From: Spirochaetaceae bacterium
Lineage (GTDB): Bacteria; Spirochaetota; Spirochaetia; SZUA-6; RPPD01
DNA: 13,590 nucleotides
Reading direction: 5' to 3'
Assembly: GCA_003818675.1 (NCBI GenBank)
Contig: RPPD01000012.1
Coordinates: 1-13,590 of the forward strand
Position numbers and translations under genes: made by a program. Within the stretch, counting starts at the first letter, position 1, and each line of letters begins with the position of its first letter. Shown here in pieces: positions 6,348 through 12,799 of the stretch. The notes under the pieces were generated by a model. The model saw nothing but the letters and a program-made list of their open reading frames with translations, searched no databases and had not been told where the DNA came from.

Positions 6348-7556
6348 ATGAAACGAAAAGCCTTTTTTCTGCTTGCAGTACTCCTCGCCTGCATTCAGCC
6401 TGTGTTTTCAGAGACATTCCAATTTAAGTTTACCAAGGATGAAAAATACCGGATTGTGACCACGGTAAATGAAAATGTTTATGTCAATGGAGAGTTTTCA
6501 AATTCAGCGTCTATTCTCAATAAAATTGCCGTGAGCATTCTTGAAAGCACAAGCAACAAGGCCAGGCTTTCTGCCATTAACCAGGTTTCCATACGTGACG
6601 GTGAAGCCGAGGGAAGCTTTACACTGGATGAAGAATTTTTTACTGAATTTTGGCAGGACAATACCGGCATACAGACAGTGGATTCCAAATACCTTTACCC
6701 CCTGATACGCAATATCCCCTCCTTCCCGGCCGGGGATATTAAAACCGGTAATTCCTGGACAGCCCCCGCACAGGAAGTCCATGATCTGCGAAGACCCTGG
6801 GGAATAAATACACCATATATAGTTCCATTAAGTATTCAATACATGTACATCGGAAAGGCAACTGTCAATGGCAAAAGCCTTGACCAGTTCAAAGTCACAT
6901 ATTCCTATTACCATAAATTGCGGCTGCAAACCCAACCTCCTAAAAACCAGATTTACCCTGTTGCAATGGCCGGTGAAGTAAAGATGACATATTACTGGGA
7001 TTCTGCGATTGGAAAAGTGTCATCGTATGATGATGATTTTGATATACTTTACTATCTTTCCACTGGCGATGAAATTGAATTCATTGGAAAATCCCATGGC
7101 GAGGTCATTGCTGCTGAAACCTTAGACCGTGAACAGACCCGCAAGGCAATTACCGATGAAATACAGAAACAACAGCTTCCGGATGTCAAGGTCGAGGCAG
7201 TTGACGAGGGTGTAAAGATAACCCTGGACAACATCCAGTTCGAACCCAACTCGGACATACTCATGGCCTCTGAACGCCAAAAACTTGACCATATCGCCGA
7301 TATTCTAAAGCAATATCCTGATCGCGACCTTGCAGTCATTGGACACGCTGCACGCTGGGGAACTGAAAAAGCACAGATGGAATTGTCAATATCACGGGCA
7401 AAGGCAGTTGCGGACTACCTGCTTAAAAAGGGTGTGCGAACAGATCAACAGATGACAACAATTGGCAAGGGTGCCACACAACCCGTGGCTGACAATTCAA
7501 CCGAGGCAGGCAGAATAAAGAACCGCCGCGTGGAAATTATCCTGCTGGAAAACTAG
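6348..7556 (+). CDS. Exported OmpA-family protein (C-terminal OmpA domain)
   Basis: The ATG at 6348 has AAGGGGGA (6336-6343) as ribosome-binding site and opens a signal peptide: MKRK, then a hydrophobic core ending in CIQPVFS. Cleavage is probably after S21; LLAC at 12-15 could be read as a spirochaetal lipobox, but the core before it is very short. Residues about 22-270 are a beta-rich domain of unknown function. Residues about 290-402 are an OmpA-like periplasmic domain: FEPNSDILMASERQKLDHIA, then IGHAARWGTEKAQMELSISRA, and ADNSTEAGRIKNRRVEI at the end. The Asp that binds diaminopimelate in typical OmpA domains (GHTD) is Ala335 here, while the partner Arg350 is kept. A role at the cell envelope is likely; peptidoglycan binding in the standard mode is doubtful. 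Length is 402 aa. Confidence 0.9.
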   Translation: MKRKAFFLLAVLLACIQPVFSETFQFKFTKDEKYRIVTTVNENVYVNGEFSNSASILNKIAVSILESTSNKARLSAINQVSIRDGEAEGSFTLDEEFFTEFWQDNTGIQTVDSKYLYPLIRNIPSFPAGDIKTGNSWTAPAQEVHDLRRPWGINTPYIVPLSIQYMYIGKATVNGKSLDQFKVTYSYYHKLRLQTQPPKNQIYPVAMAGEVKMTYYWDSAIGKVSSYDDDFDILYYLSTGDEIEFIGKSHGEVIAAETLDREQTRKAITDEIQKQQLPDVKVEAVDEGVKITLDNIQFEPNSDILMASERQKLDHIADILKQYPDRDLAVIGHAARWGTEKAQMELSISRAKAVADYLLKKGVRTDQQMTTIGKGATQPVADNSTEAGRIKNRRVEIILLEN

Positions 7557-7585
7557 CGATCCGGGCGTAGTTCTGAACCAATAAT

Positions 7586-7972
7586 TTATAATTTCACATC
7601 CCTTATGGTCATAGCTGCGAACAATTGATCTGAGGTGATTGACTTATTGCGGAACGAGGCATAAACGTTCTTGGGAACAAGATAGATTTTGCCGCTTCCG
7701 TTGCTGAAGTATATGCCCACGGACAGGGTCTTGCCCTGAAGCGAACTGCCATATGTATACTCCAGGCCGTACATTAATGCATAAGCAAACTGGTTTTGAT
7801 CTGATTTGTCTATATAGTTGTTGTAGAAGACAAAAATTATATCTTTGTCTGTTTCTGGCATGGTAAAATAATCAGCATAGTTTATTCTTTCAGAACCAGC
7901 ATCCTGAGCAAAAAGCACAGAAGCTGAAATTGCAAGTATTGAAAAGAAAAGCAGTTTTCCCCTCCCCGGCAT
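7586..7972 (-). CDS. Small secreted protein of unknown function, 128 aa
   Basis: The start is ATG at 7972: AAGGAGG (7987-7981) lies 8 nt before it and a strong promoter sits just upstream, which excludes the longer frame beginning at 8041. The N-terminus is a signal peptide (MPGRGK, then a hydrophobic core ending in SASVLFA, predicted cut before QDAGS, residue 23). The mature part of about 106 aa is rich in Tyr, Asn and Ser (FVFYNNYIDKSDQNQF, LMYGLEYTYGSS), with alternating strands (LSVGIYFSNGSGKIYLVPK). It has no cysteine in the mature part and no lipobox. It is probably periplasmic or surface-associated. It converges on the OmpA-family gene with 29 nt between stop codons and no visible terminator. 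I do not recognise the family. Confidence 0.8.
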   Translation of the reverse strand: MPGRGKLLFFSILAISASVLFAQDAGSERINYADYFTMPETDKDIIFVFYNNYIDKSDQNQFAYALMYGLEYTYGSSLQGKTLSVGIYFSNGSGKIYLVPKNVYASFRNKSITSDQLFAAMTIRDVKL

Positions 7973-7994
7973 AACTACTCCCTCCTTTTTTGTT

Positions 7995-8023
7995 ATTATA
8001 CACCGATTTATCCCAGAGTTCAA
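7995..8023 (-). promoter_or_regulatory. Promoter of the small secreted protein
   Basis: On the minus strand TTGAAC (8023-8018) is followed by a 17-bp spacer and a perfect TATAAT (8000-7995). The predicted start near 7988 gives a leader of about 16 nt, beginning at the AAGGAGG. The IS remnant begins only 10 bp upstream of the -35, so the insertion left the promoter intact. Confidence 0.75.
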
Positions 8024-8032
8024 GCATGCGAA

Positions 8033-8061
8033 TTGCCTCACGAAAAAAATCTAACCGTAAT
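8033..8061 (+). repeat. Left terminal inverted repeat of the IS remnant
   Basis: Reads TTGCCTCACG, seven A, then TCTAACCGTAAT. It matches the right outer repeat apart from the A/T-rich centre (AAAAAAA versus AATTTA) and one base after ACCG. A degenerate second copy may follow (TTTCTCACAG from 8061), but the similarity is weak. Confidence 0.85.
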
Positions 8062-8185
8062 TTCTCACAGTTTTCGGGAGATTTCAAGGCATTTCGTCCT
8101 TTCTTCCCGACATCTCCGGTTTTTCTTTTTCATAGATTCCCTACAATCGATTTTCCGAACCGGGGAGGTGTTACGATACCCCCCC

Positions 8186-8808
8186 CTAATTCGCCCTCCG
8201 TACGAATCCGGCGGTTTTGTTTCTTCGTTTCCTCGCCACCATCCTTTCCAGTTCATCCTGCAGATCACATATCTTTCACTGTATGGCAACGGGATTGAGG
8301 ATCAAAAACTTGTTCTCTGCTTTGGCGACCTCTTCCACGGTGAGTATTCCCGATTCAAGGAGTCTCTGATACGGAGTTCTCGCCTCATCGTACTTTTTTG
8401 TCACCCTGCTTCCAACCCGGACCTTTTCAACCAGTTTCATGGAGGGCAGGAAATAATTGATCTGCAGCCTGCCCTGTGCGTACAATTCATTCAATAGCGC
8501 CACCTCCTCCTCGGTATCGTAGCGAAAGTACCACGCTTGCATCCCATCCGTCATGTCCTACAAGATCTATTTCAAAATAACCTGGAACTGCGTCATTCCA
8601 GTCGGTTCCTCTCCGTACTGGGATATGATGTTTGAGCATCCGGTCTATGGTACCAGCGCTTATCCTGGAAAGTTTGTCCCATACCGCTTCAAAAAACGAA
8701 AAAGTCCTGCAGTTTCTCAATACCCGCATCTGTCCTTTCAATGCCGAGCGCATGCGTTTCCCTTGTTACCGCATTCCTGGCGCTCAATTCCAGCCTCACT
8801 TCCACCAC
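8186..8808 (-). pseudogene. Transposase remnant, DDE integrase-like (rve) family, multiply deleted and frameshifted
   Basis: Three pieces in three frames are recognisable, read on the minus strand. Piece A (8808-8689, GTG start after GGGGAGG): VVEVRLELSARNAVTRET, ending in a TGA just after a T-run. Piece B (from about 8697 to 8540): AVWDKLSRISAGTIDRML joined directly to KHHIPVRRGTDWNDAVPG, then YFEIDLVGHDG with the first catalytic Asp. Piece C (about 8540 to 8186): YFRYDTEEEVALLNELY, INYFLPSMKLVEKVRVGS, YDEARTPYQRLLESG and NPVAIQ, then TGA (8278-8276). The frame continues past it as KICDLQDELERMVARKRR to a TAG at 8188-8186. Full-length relatives are over 400 aa. Missing are most of the N-terminal domain, the linker between ATIDRLL and KHHIP, and the core with the second Asp and the Glu. 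No function is possible. Confidence 0.85.
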
Positions 8809-8838
8809 CTCCTCCCCAGAGGTAGTTTATCTATTTTG

Positions 8839-8860
8839 GGTTAGATTTTTCGTGAGGCAA
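8839..8860 (-). repeat. Second, tandem copy of the terminal repeat inside the right end
   Basis: On the minus strand it reads TTGCCTCACGAAAAA then TCTAACC, a direct repeat of the outer copy displaced by 36 bp. It is closer to the left terminal repeat than the outer right copy is. A tandem pair at one end suggests two transposase-binding sites. Confidence 0.8.
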
Positions 8861-8868
8861 CCATTTTC

Positions 8869-8896
8869 ATTTCGGTTAGATAAATTCGTGAGGCAA
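8869..8896 (-). repeat. Right outer terminal inverted repeat of the IS remnant
   Basis: On the minus strand it reads TTGCCTCACGAA, TTTA, TCTAACCGAAAT, the inverted partner of the left end at 8033. The outermost 12 bases are identical between the ends. Confidence 0.85.
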
Positions 8897-8925
8897 TAGG
8901 GCAGACCGGCCTCTCCCAAAATAAG

Positions 8926-8954
8926 TTGCTCACAGCTTGCGGATTGATTATGAT
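8926..8954 (+). promoter_or_regulatory. Promoter of the 447-aa gene
   Basis: TTGCTC (8926-8931) with a 17-bp spacer leads to TATGAT (8949-8954, 5 of 6). The predicted transcription start (about 8961) falls one base before the ATG at 8962, so the mRNA would be leaderless, in line with the lack of a Shine-Dalgarno. It begins 31 bp from the right end of the IS remnant. Confidence 0.45.
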
Positions 8955-8961
8955 TAAGTAG

Positions 8962-10305
8962 ATGTCGTTTAAAGATCTACCCAAGTTTCTCTCCATGGAA
9001 AGGGAAAAACTGTTCAAGGCCAAGGATTACCTGATTTCATACTATTTCCAGGTAATCACATCCCTTGAGGGACTTCGGAACCACCTTTTCCCGTATGCAT
9101 TTTCAAATGATAAGGAATGGAAGAATGGGGTCAACAGCAAATCCACCAGAATCTCAGTACCAGACCTTATACCCAAGAACATCCACGATGATGCGCTTTT
9201 CAATTCAAACACGCTGATTGCTGTCATCAACAATCTATATGCGATCCAGAATTCATATCTCTCCGATCCACACGTTATTGATATTATGGATATACGGGTC
9301 ATCCGCACGGCACATACCTTTCTACTGGCCTTTCTGACAGAACAGTTCTCAACCCCATCTGTCAATCTGCTGGCGAAACAACAGAAAGAGCTCGCATTTG
9401 CACTAAAGCAGAGTATCGAGGACAGAATAGAAAAAAACATCACACCGTTCTTTGACAGGCTGGAGATGATTTTATCGGATGAATATATCGTGACACTTTT
9501 TAATCCAGCCCGCATTATCATCGGAACATACGCACGCTACAAGGAAGAACCCGATATGTTCGATGACCTCCTTCGCCGCAAATGCCAAGAACTCGGATTA
9601 AAAAACAATCCCGAGCTCAATCTGATCATAATTGCAGACCTGGAAAAAAACGAACATCAGTTAGCGGGAGAAATGACCCTCAAATACGAGATACAGGAAA
9701 AGAAAACTGCATTTGGCAAGGCGTACAGACTCAAGGAAATCGCTCTCAGGTATTGTACGCAGCATGAAAATCTTCTGGCCATTGCCGAATTCCTGAGGGA
9801 AGCCAGGCAGGTACTTTTGCATGGCTCGTTTTTCAGGCGCTTGTTTTACTTTTTGAAAAACATCTTCACTGGTAAAGACAGCATGTTTGGAGGCGGGGAT
9901 ATCCATTTCTCATATCTGACACAGCATGGTAAAATAGAGCGGAAAAAAGTGTCACTAAAGGAGCTGGTATTGACTGTCACTCTTTATGACGAACATCTGG
10001 TCAAGTTCAGGGAACTGCTGGACATGCACTCCTACACAAAATCAGTCAATCCCCAGTTGTATTCAGAGATAGAAAAATTTGTCGATACCAGCTATTCGGA
10101 ATTAAACGAGATTTTTGAAAAGAGTAATGGCTTCAGGGAATGGATAGGAAGGGAGAAAAACAGAACCGTATTGAAGTTTATTCCCGAGCGACGCCAGACG
10201 GATTTTTCCAGCAACCTTCTGCTAATAAACAGGGCTATTATCATAAACCGCTACAGCCTTCAGGATTTCGAGAAATATACAGAGGGTGTCCAAGGTCCAT
10301 TGTAA
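8962..10305 (+). CDS. Protein of unknown function, 447 aa, helical and cytoplasmic
   Basis: I do not recognise the family; a spirochaete-restricted domain of unknown function is possible. The ATG at 8962 is directly preceded by an in-frame TAG, so the start cannot be further upstream; there is no Shine-Dalgarno. The product has no signal peptide or clear membrane span. It is largely alpha-helical, with charged, Leu-rich stretches such as FLSMEREKLFKAKDYLISYY (10-29) and LAKQQKELAFALKQSIEDRI (about 137-156). An amphipathic basic segment, FFRRLFYFLKNIF, lies near residues 297-309, followed by a Gly-rich turn (FGGGD) that could touch a membrane. No nucleotide-binding or catalytic signature is seen. 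It converges on nadE. Codon use is like the neighbours, so it is native sequence and not cargo of the adjacent IS. Confidence 0.83.
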   Translation: MSFKDLPKFLSMEREKLFKAKDYLISYYFQVITSLEGLRNHLFPYAFSNDKEWKNGVNSKSTRISVPDLIPKNIHDDALFNSNTLIAVINNLYAIQNSYLSDPHVIDIMDIRVIRTAHTFLLAFLTEQFSTPSVNLLAKQQKELAFALKQSIEDRIEKNITPFFDRLEMILSDEYIVTLFNPARIIIGTYARYKEEPDMFDDLLRRKCQELGLKNNPELNLIIIADLEKNEHQLAGEMTLKYEIQEKKTAFGKAYRLKEIALRYCTQHENLLAIAEFLREARQVLLHGSFFRRLFYFLKNIFTGKDSMFGGGDIHFSYLTQHGKIERKKVSLKELVLTVTLYDEHLVKFRELLDMHSYTKSVNPQLYSEIEKFVDTSYSELNEIFEKSNGFREWIGREKNRTVLKFIPERRQTDFSSNLLLINRAIIINRYSLQDFEKYTEGVQGPL

Positions 10306-10318
10306 TATTTTCTCAAAT

Positions 10319-10380
10319 GCAATTGGTCACCCCGGAGTTTCAATTGCGAAGAGATATAGAATAAAATACGATGAAACTCC
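10319..10380. repeat. Two overlapping inverted repeats between convergent genes
   Basis: GCAATTG (10319-10325) pairs with CAATTGC (10341-10347). GGAGTTTCA (10334-10342) pairs perfectly with TGAAACTCC (10372-10380). The arms overlap at 10341-10342, so the two stems cannot form at the same time. No T-run follows. They may end transcription of the 447-aa gene and of nadE; the function is not proven. Confidence 0.45.
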
Positions 10381-10397
10381 AGTGAGATAATCAGGCT

Positions 10398-12035
10398 TTA
10401 TTCAAAAAATTTCCTGGCGATGGGAATACGCCGCCCCATGCCGAATGCCTTTTCGGAAACCTTTAGCACTGGCGGCGCCTGTCTTCTTTTGTACTCTGCC
10501 TTGCCAATCATCAATAGAACTTTATGTACCAATGCCTTTTCATATCCTTTGGCGCACAAATCCTCCAGAGACATATTGTTGATGATGTATTCACGCAGAA
10601 TGTCATCCAGCTTCTCGTATGGAGGCAGTGTATCCTGGTCAGTCTGGTCAGGTTTGAGTTCCGCTGAAGGCGGTTTTGTAATTATAGACTCAGGTATGTA
10701 GCCGTATCGCGAGTTTATTTCTTTGCACAGGGCGTATACTTCTGTCTTGAAAAGATCACCAATTACTGCAAGGCTTCCGCACATGTCCCCATAAAGTGTG
10801 CAATATCCTGTGGCGAGTTCTGACTTGTTGCCTGTATTAAGCAGAACAGATCCAAACTTGTTTGCATACGCCATGAGATAAAGTCCGCGAATGCGTGCCT
10901 GTAGATTTTCCTCTGTGGTATCTGGCGCTTTTTTTTCAAATACCGGTGCCAAGGCCTGCAATGCAGATGAAAAAGCTGTTTCAATAGGAACAGTTACGAT
11001 CTTGATGCCAAGACGCTTGGCAAGTTCTGCAGCATCAGACTTGCTGTGCTCCGAAGAATATCTTGATGGAAGTGAAAAAGCTGTAACATTCTCCTTACCC
11101 ATGGCCATGGTCGCAAGTACTGCCACAAGCGCGGAATCTATTCCACCAGAAAGCCCCAGATGTACGCGGGAAAAGCCGCATTTTCTGCAGTAATCCCTTA
11201 TACCAAGTACCAGGGCATGCATGAGTTCCTCATACTTGCTGTATTGAAACAAAGCCTGTGACGCACTTTTATCTGTATCCACAACAAGGAGGTCTTCCTC
11301 AAATGCTTTCCCGACAGCATGGCTTTCACCTGACCCGGAGATGTACATTGATTGTCCATCAAAAATAAGGCTGTCATTACCACCCACCATATTTGCGTAT
11401 GCTACGGGAACACCTGAGGCGCTGGAGATGTCAACACAGAGATTTTTACGTATCATGGGTTTACCTGAATAAAACGGCGAGGCCGATGGCACAATTACAA
11501 GTCTGGCTCCTAGATTTAAAAGTTCTGAAACAGGGTCAACAGGATAGCGCTCACCCTCATGACGCTCCTGTTCCCACCAGACATCCTCACAGATCGCAAT
11601 TCCCAGCTTGATTCCCTTGAAGCTAAATATTTTACGCTGTGAAGCGGGTTGAAAATAGCGTGCCTCGTCAAATACATCATACGTTGGAAGCAATGTCTTG
11701 TTTTGCGAGAATTGAATGGTATTTTCATAAATGAGCGAGGCAGTGTTGACCAGGGATTTTCCATTTGTCTCCCTGTTCCTGTCAATATAACCCAAAATGA
11801 TCCCAATATCCTTTGGCAATTCGTGCTGGAGAAGACGCAAATGCTTGAGGCACTCATCCACATATTTGTCCTGGTCAAGGAGGTCCATGGGAGGATAGCC
11901 GCAGAGCGCGAGTTCGGGAAAAACAACAAGATCCGCATTTTTTTTCCTTGCGGCATGTGTGAACGTCAATATTTTTTCCGCATTTCCCTTGAAATCTGCA
12001 ATAGTGCTGTTCATCTGGGCAATCGCGATTTTCAC
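10398..12035 (-). CDS. nadE: Glutamine-dependent NAD+ synthetase
   Basis: This enzyme makes NAD+ from nicotinic acid adenine dinucleotide, ATP and glutamine, the last step of NAD biosynthesis. The 545-aa product has both expected domains. The N-terminal nitrilase-like glutaminase (about 1-255) has the Glu-Lys-Cys triad E41 (VVFPELALCGYP), K113 (NKTLLPTYDVFDE) and C149 (IAICEDVWW). The C-terminal synthetase has the PP-loop SGGIDS (296-301), NTGNKSELATGYCTLYGD for substrate binding, and KPPSAELKPDQTDQ. All key residues are present and the length is normal. The start is GTG at 12035 with GGAGG (12047-12043), 7-nt spacer. It is a monocistronic unit, divergent from the SDR-like gene. Confidence 0.97.
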   Translation of the reverse strand: MKIAIAQMNSTIADFKGNAEKILTFTHAARKKNADLVVFPELALCGYPPMDLLDQDKYVDECLKHLRLLQHELPKDIGIILGYIDRNRETNGKSLVNTASLIYENTIQFSQNKTLLPTYDVFDEARYFQPASQRKIFSFKGIKLGIAICEDVWWEQERHEGERYPVDPVSELLNLGARLVIVPSASPFYSGKPMIRKNLCVDISSASGVPVAYANMVGGNDSLIFDGQSMYISGSGESHAVGKAFEEDLLVVDTDKSASQALFQYSKYEELMHALVLGIRDYCRKCGFSRVHLGLSGGIDSALVAVLATMAMGKENVTAFSLPSRYSSEHSKSDAAELAKRLGIKIVTVPIETAFSSALQALAPVFEKKAPDTTEENLQARIRGLYLMAYANKFGSVLLNTGNKSELATGYCTLYGDMCGSLAVIGDLFKTEVYALCKEINSRYGYIPESIITKPPSAELKPDQTDQDTLPPYEKLDDILREYIINNMSLEDLCAKGYEKALVHKVLLMIGKAEYKRRQAPPVLKVSEKAFGMGRRIPIARKFFE

Positions 12036-12060
12036 GTTATTTCCTCCGGCAATTCATCAG

Positions 12061-12087
12061 TTTATACAGACAAAAGCGGCTATGCAA
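12061..12087 (-). promoter_or_regulatory. Promoter candidate of nadE
   Basis: On the minus strand TATAAA (12066-12061, 5 of 6) lies 15 bp after TTGCAT (12087-12082, weak). The predicted start near 12054 gives a leader of about 19 nt carrying the GGAGG site. Confidence 0.4.
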
Positions 12088-12138
12088 TCCTCTTTTTTTC
12101 CTCTTTGTCTCATGAATACAGGTCATTTAGCATGTCGG

Positions 12139-12167
12139 TTGACGGTTTGCTGGTTCCTCGCTATGAT
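12139..12167 (+). promoter_or_regulatory. Strong promoter of the SDR-like gene and lipoprotein
   Basis: TTGACG (12139-12144, 5 of 6), a 17-bp spacer and TATGAT (12162-12167, 5 of 6) form a near-consensus promoter. The predicted start is near 12174, only 5 nt before the ATG at 12179, leaving no room for a Shine-Dalgarno. Confidence 0.65.
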
Positions 12168-12178
12168 GGTCATCCTAT

Positions 12179-12799
12179 ATGAATACGATTCTTTGTACAG
12201 ACAGCGACACTTCCCTGGGACTATCCCTGGTAAAAAATCTTGTGCAGCAAGGGCTTTCAGTCATTGCCGCACCATCACACGACCAGCAAAAAACTGATTA
12301 CTCGGGTATGAAAAAAAAACCCCTTGTAATATCGCCATGGAACAGGAAATCCCCCATTTCAGCAAAAAACGTGGTTCTCCAGGGTACAGGCCGCTTCAAG
12401 CGCATTGATGCCGCCCTAATACTGCTTTCACCTGGAACAATTACCTCATCGCTTAATGAGACAAGATATATTGACATTGAAAACGCCATTGACAAGTGGA
12501 TAAAAGGCACCATTTTTCTCACCAGGGAGCTGCTTTCACATTTTGCCGAGGAAAAAACAGGCGCAATCTGTCTTGTCCAGCATGATCCCGAGGATTCAGA
12601 TAAGAACACAATCAACAAGCTATGCACTGACACAGTTGTATCCTTTATGGAGCAATCAGCCCAGGAATGGAAATCCAAAGACATTATGATCAACAGGATC
12701 TATTCACGTCAGACAGACATCAAAGGATATGCTGATTTTATTGTCTCCACTGTCATGGAAAAATGTTACAAATCAAGCGGAAAGTTGTTTCGTTTCTGA
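12179..12799 (+). CDS. Degenerate short-chain dehydrogenase-like (Rossmann-fold) protein
   Basis: The 206-aa product has the outline of a short-chain dehydrogenase. The N-terminal strand-turn-helix MNTILCTDSDTSLGLSLVKN has only one glycine left of the usual TGxxxGxG. The body has RIDAALILLSPG where the NNAG strand would be, GAICLVQHD in place of the catalytic-Ser strand, and a helix SFMEQSAQEWKSKDIMINRI like the helix after YxxxK. Aligned that way, Tyr and Lys of YxxxK are replaced (near NKLCT), so enzymatic activity is unlikely. The start is ATG at 12179, nearly leaderless, with no Shine-Dalgarno. The stop codon overlaps the start of the following lipoprotein gene by one base (TGATG), so the two are translationally coupled. 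A binding or regulatory role is possible; the assignment is by pattern only. Confidence 0.72.
   Translation: MNTILCTDSDTSLGLSLVKNLVQQGLSVIAAPSHDQQKTDYSGMKKKPLVISPWNRKSPISAKNVVLQGTGRFKRIDAALILLSPGTITSSLNETRYIDIENAIDKWIKGTIFLTRELLSHFAEEKTGAICLVQHDPEDSDKNTINKLCTDTVVSFMEQSAQEWKSKDIMINRIYSRQTDIKGYADFIVSTVMEKCYKSSGKLFRF

Larger units (their letters stand above)
8034..8895. mobile_element. Decayed insertion sequence, 862 bp, with terminal inverted repeats
   Basis: The ends match in inverted orientation: left TTGCCTCACGAA...ATCTAACCG (from 8033) and right the same on the minus strand (from 8896). I set the element as TG...CA, 8034-8895. It carries a broken minus-strand transposase (8186-8808) of the DDE integrase-like type, and no other gene. 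No matching target-site duplication is visible: left flank ...GCGAAT, right flank ATAGGG. The flanks hold two outward-facing promoters of host genes, so the original intergenic region was about 127 bp. The rest of the element (8062-8185 and 8809-8838) contains no gene that I can support; a run of eight C (8179-8186) lies at the end of the transposase frame. The element cannot move by itself. Confidence 0.82.

Noticed and set aside
7973..8041. Longer N-terminus of the small secreted protein, reaching into the IS end
   Set aside because: It would run through the gene's own promoter and Shine-Dalgarno and would bury the signal peptide.
8033..8497. Plus-strand open frame of 154 codons across the IS left end
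   Set aside because: It is antisense to the transposase remnant, starts in the terminal repeat, has no ribosome-binding site and reads as low-complexity sequence.
8024..8905. Target-site duplication flanking the IS remnant
   Set aside because: The bases on the two sides (GCGAAT and ATAGGG) share no convincing direct repeat, so none is claimed.
9042..9521. Minus-strand open frame of 159 codons
   Set aside because: Shadow of the 447-aa gene: antisense, Ser/Cys-rich composition, no ribosome-binding site.
11516..11956. Minus-strand open frame of 146 codons inside nadE
   Set aside because: Out of frame with nadE, whose catalytic triad covers the same bases; typical shadow composition.
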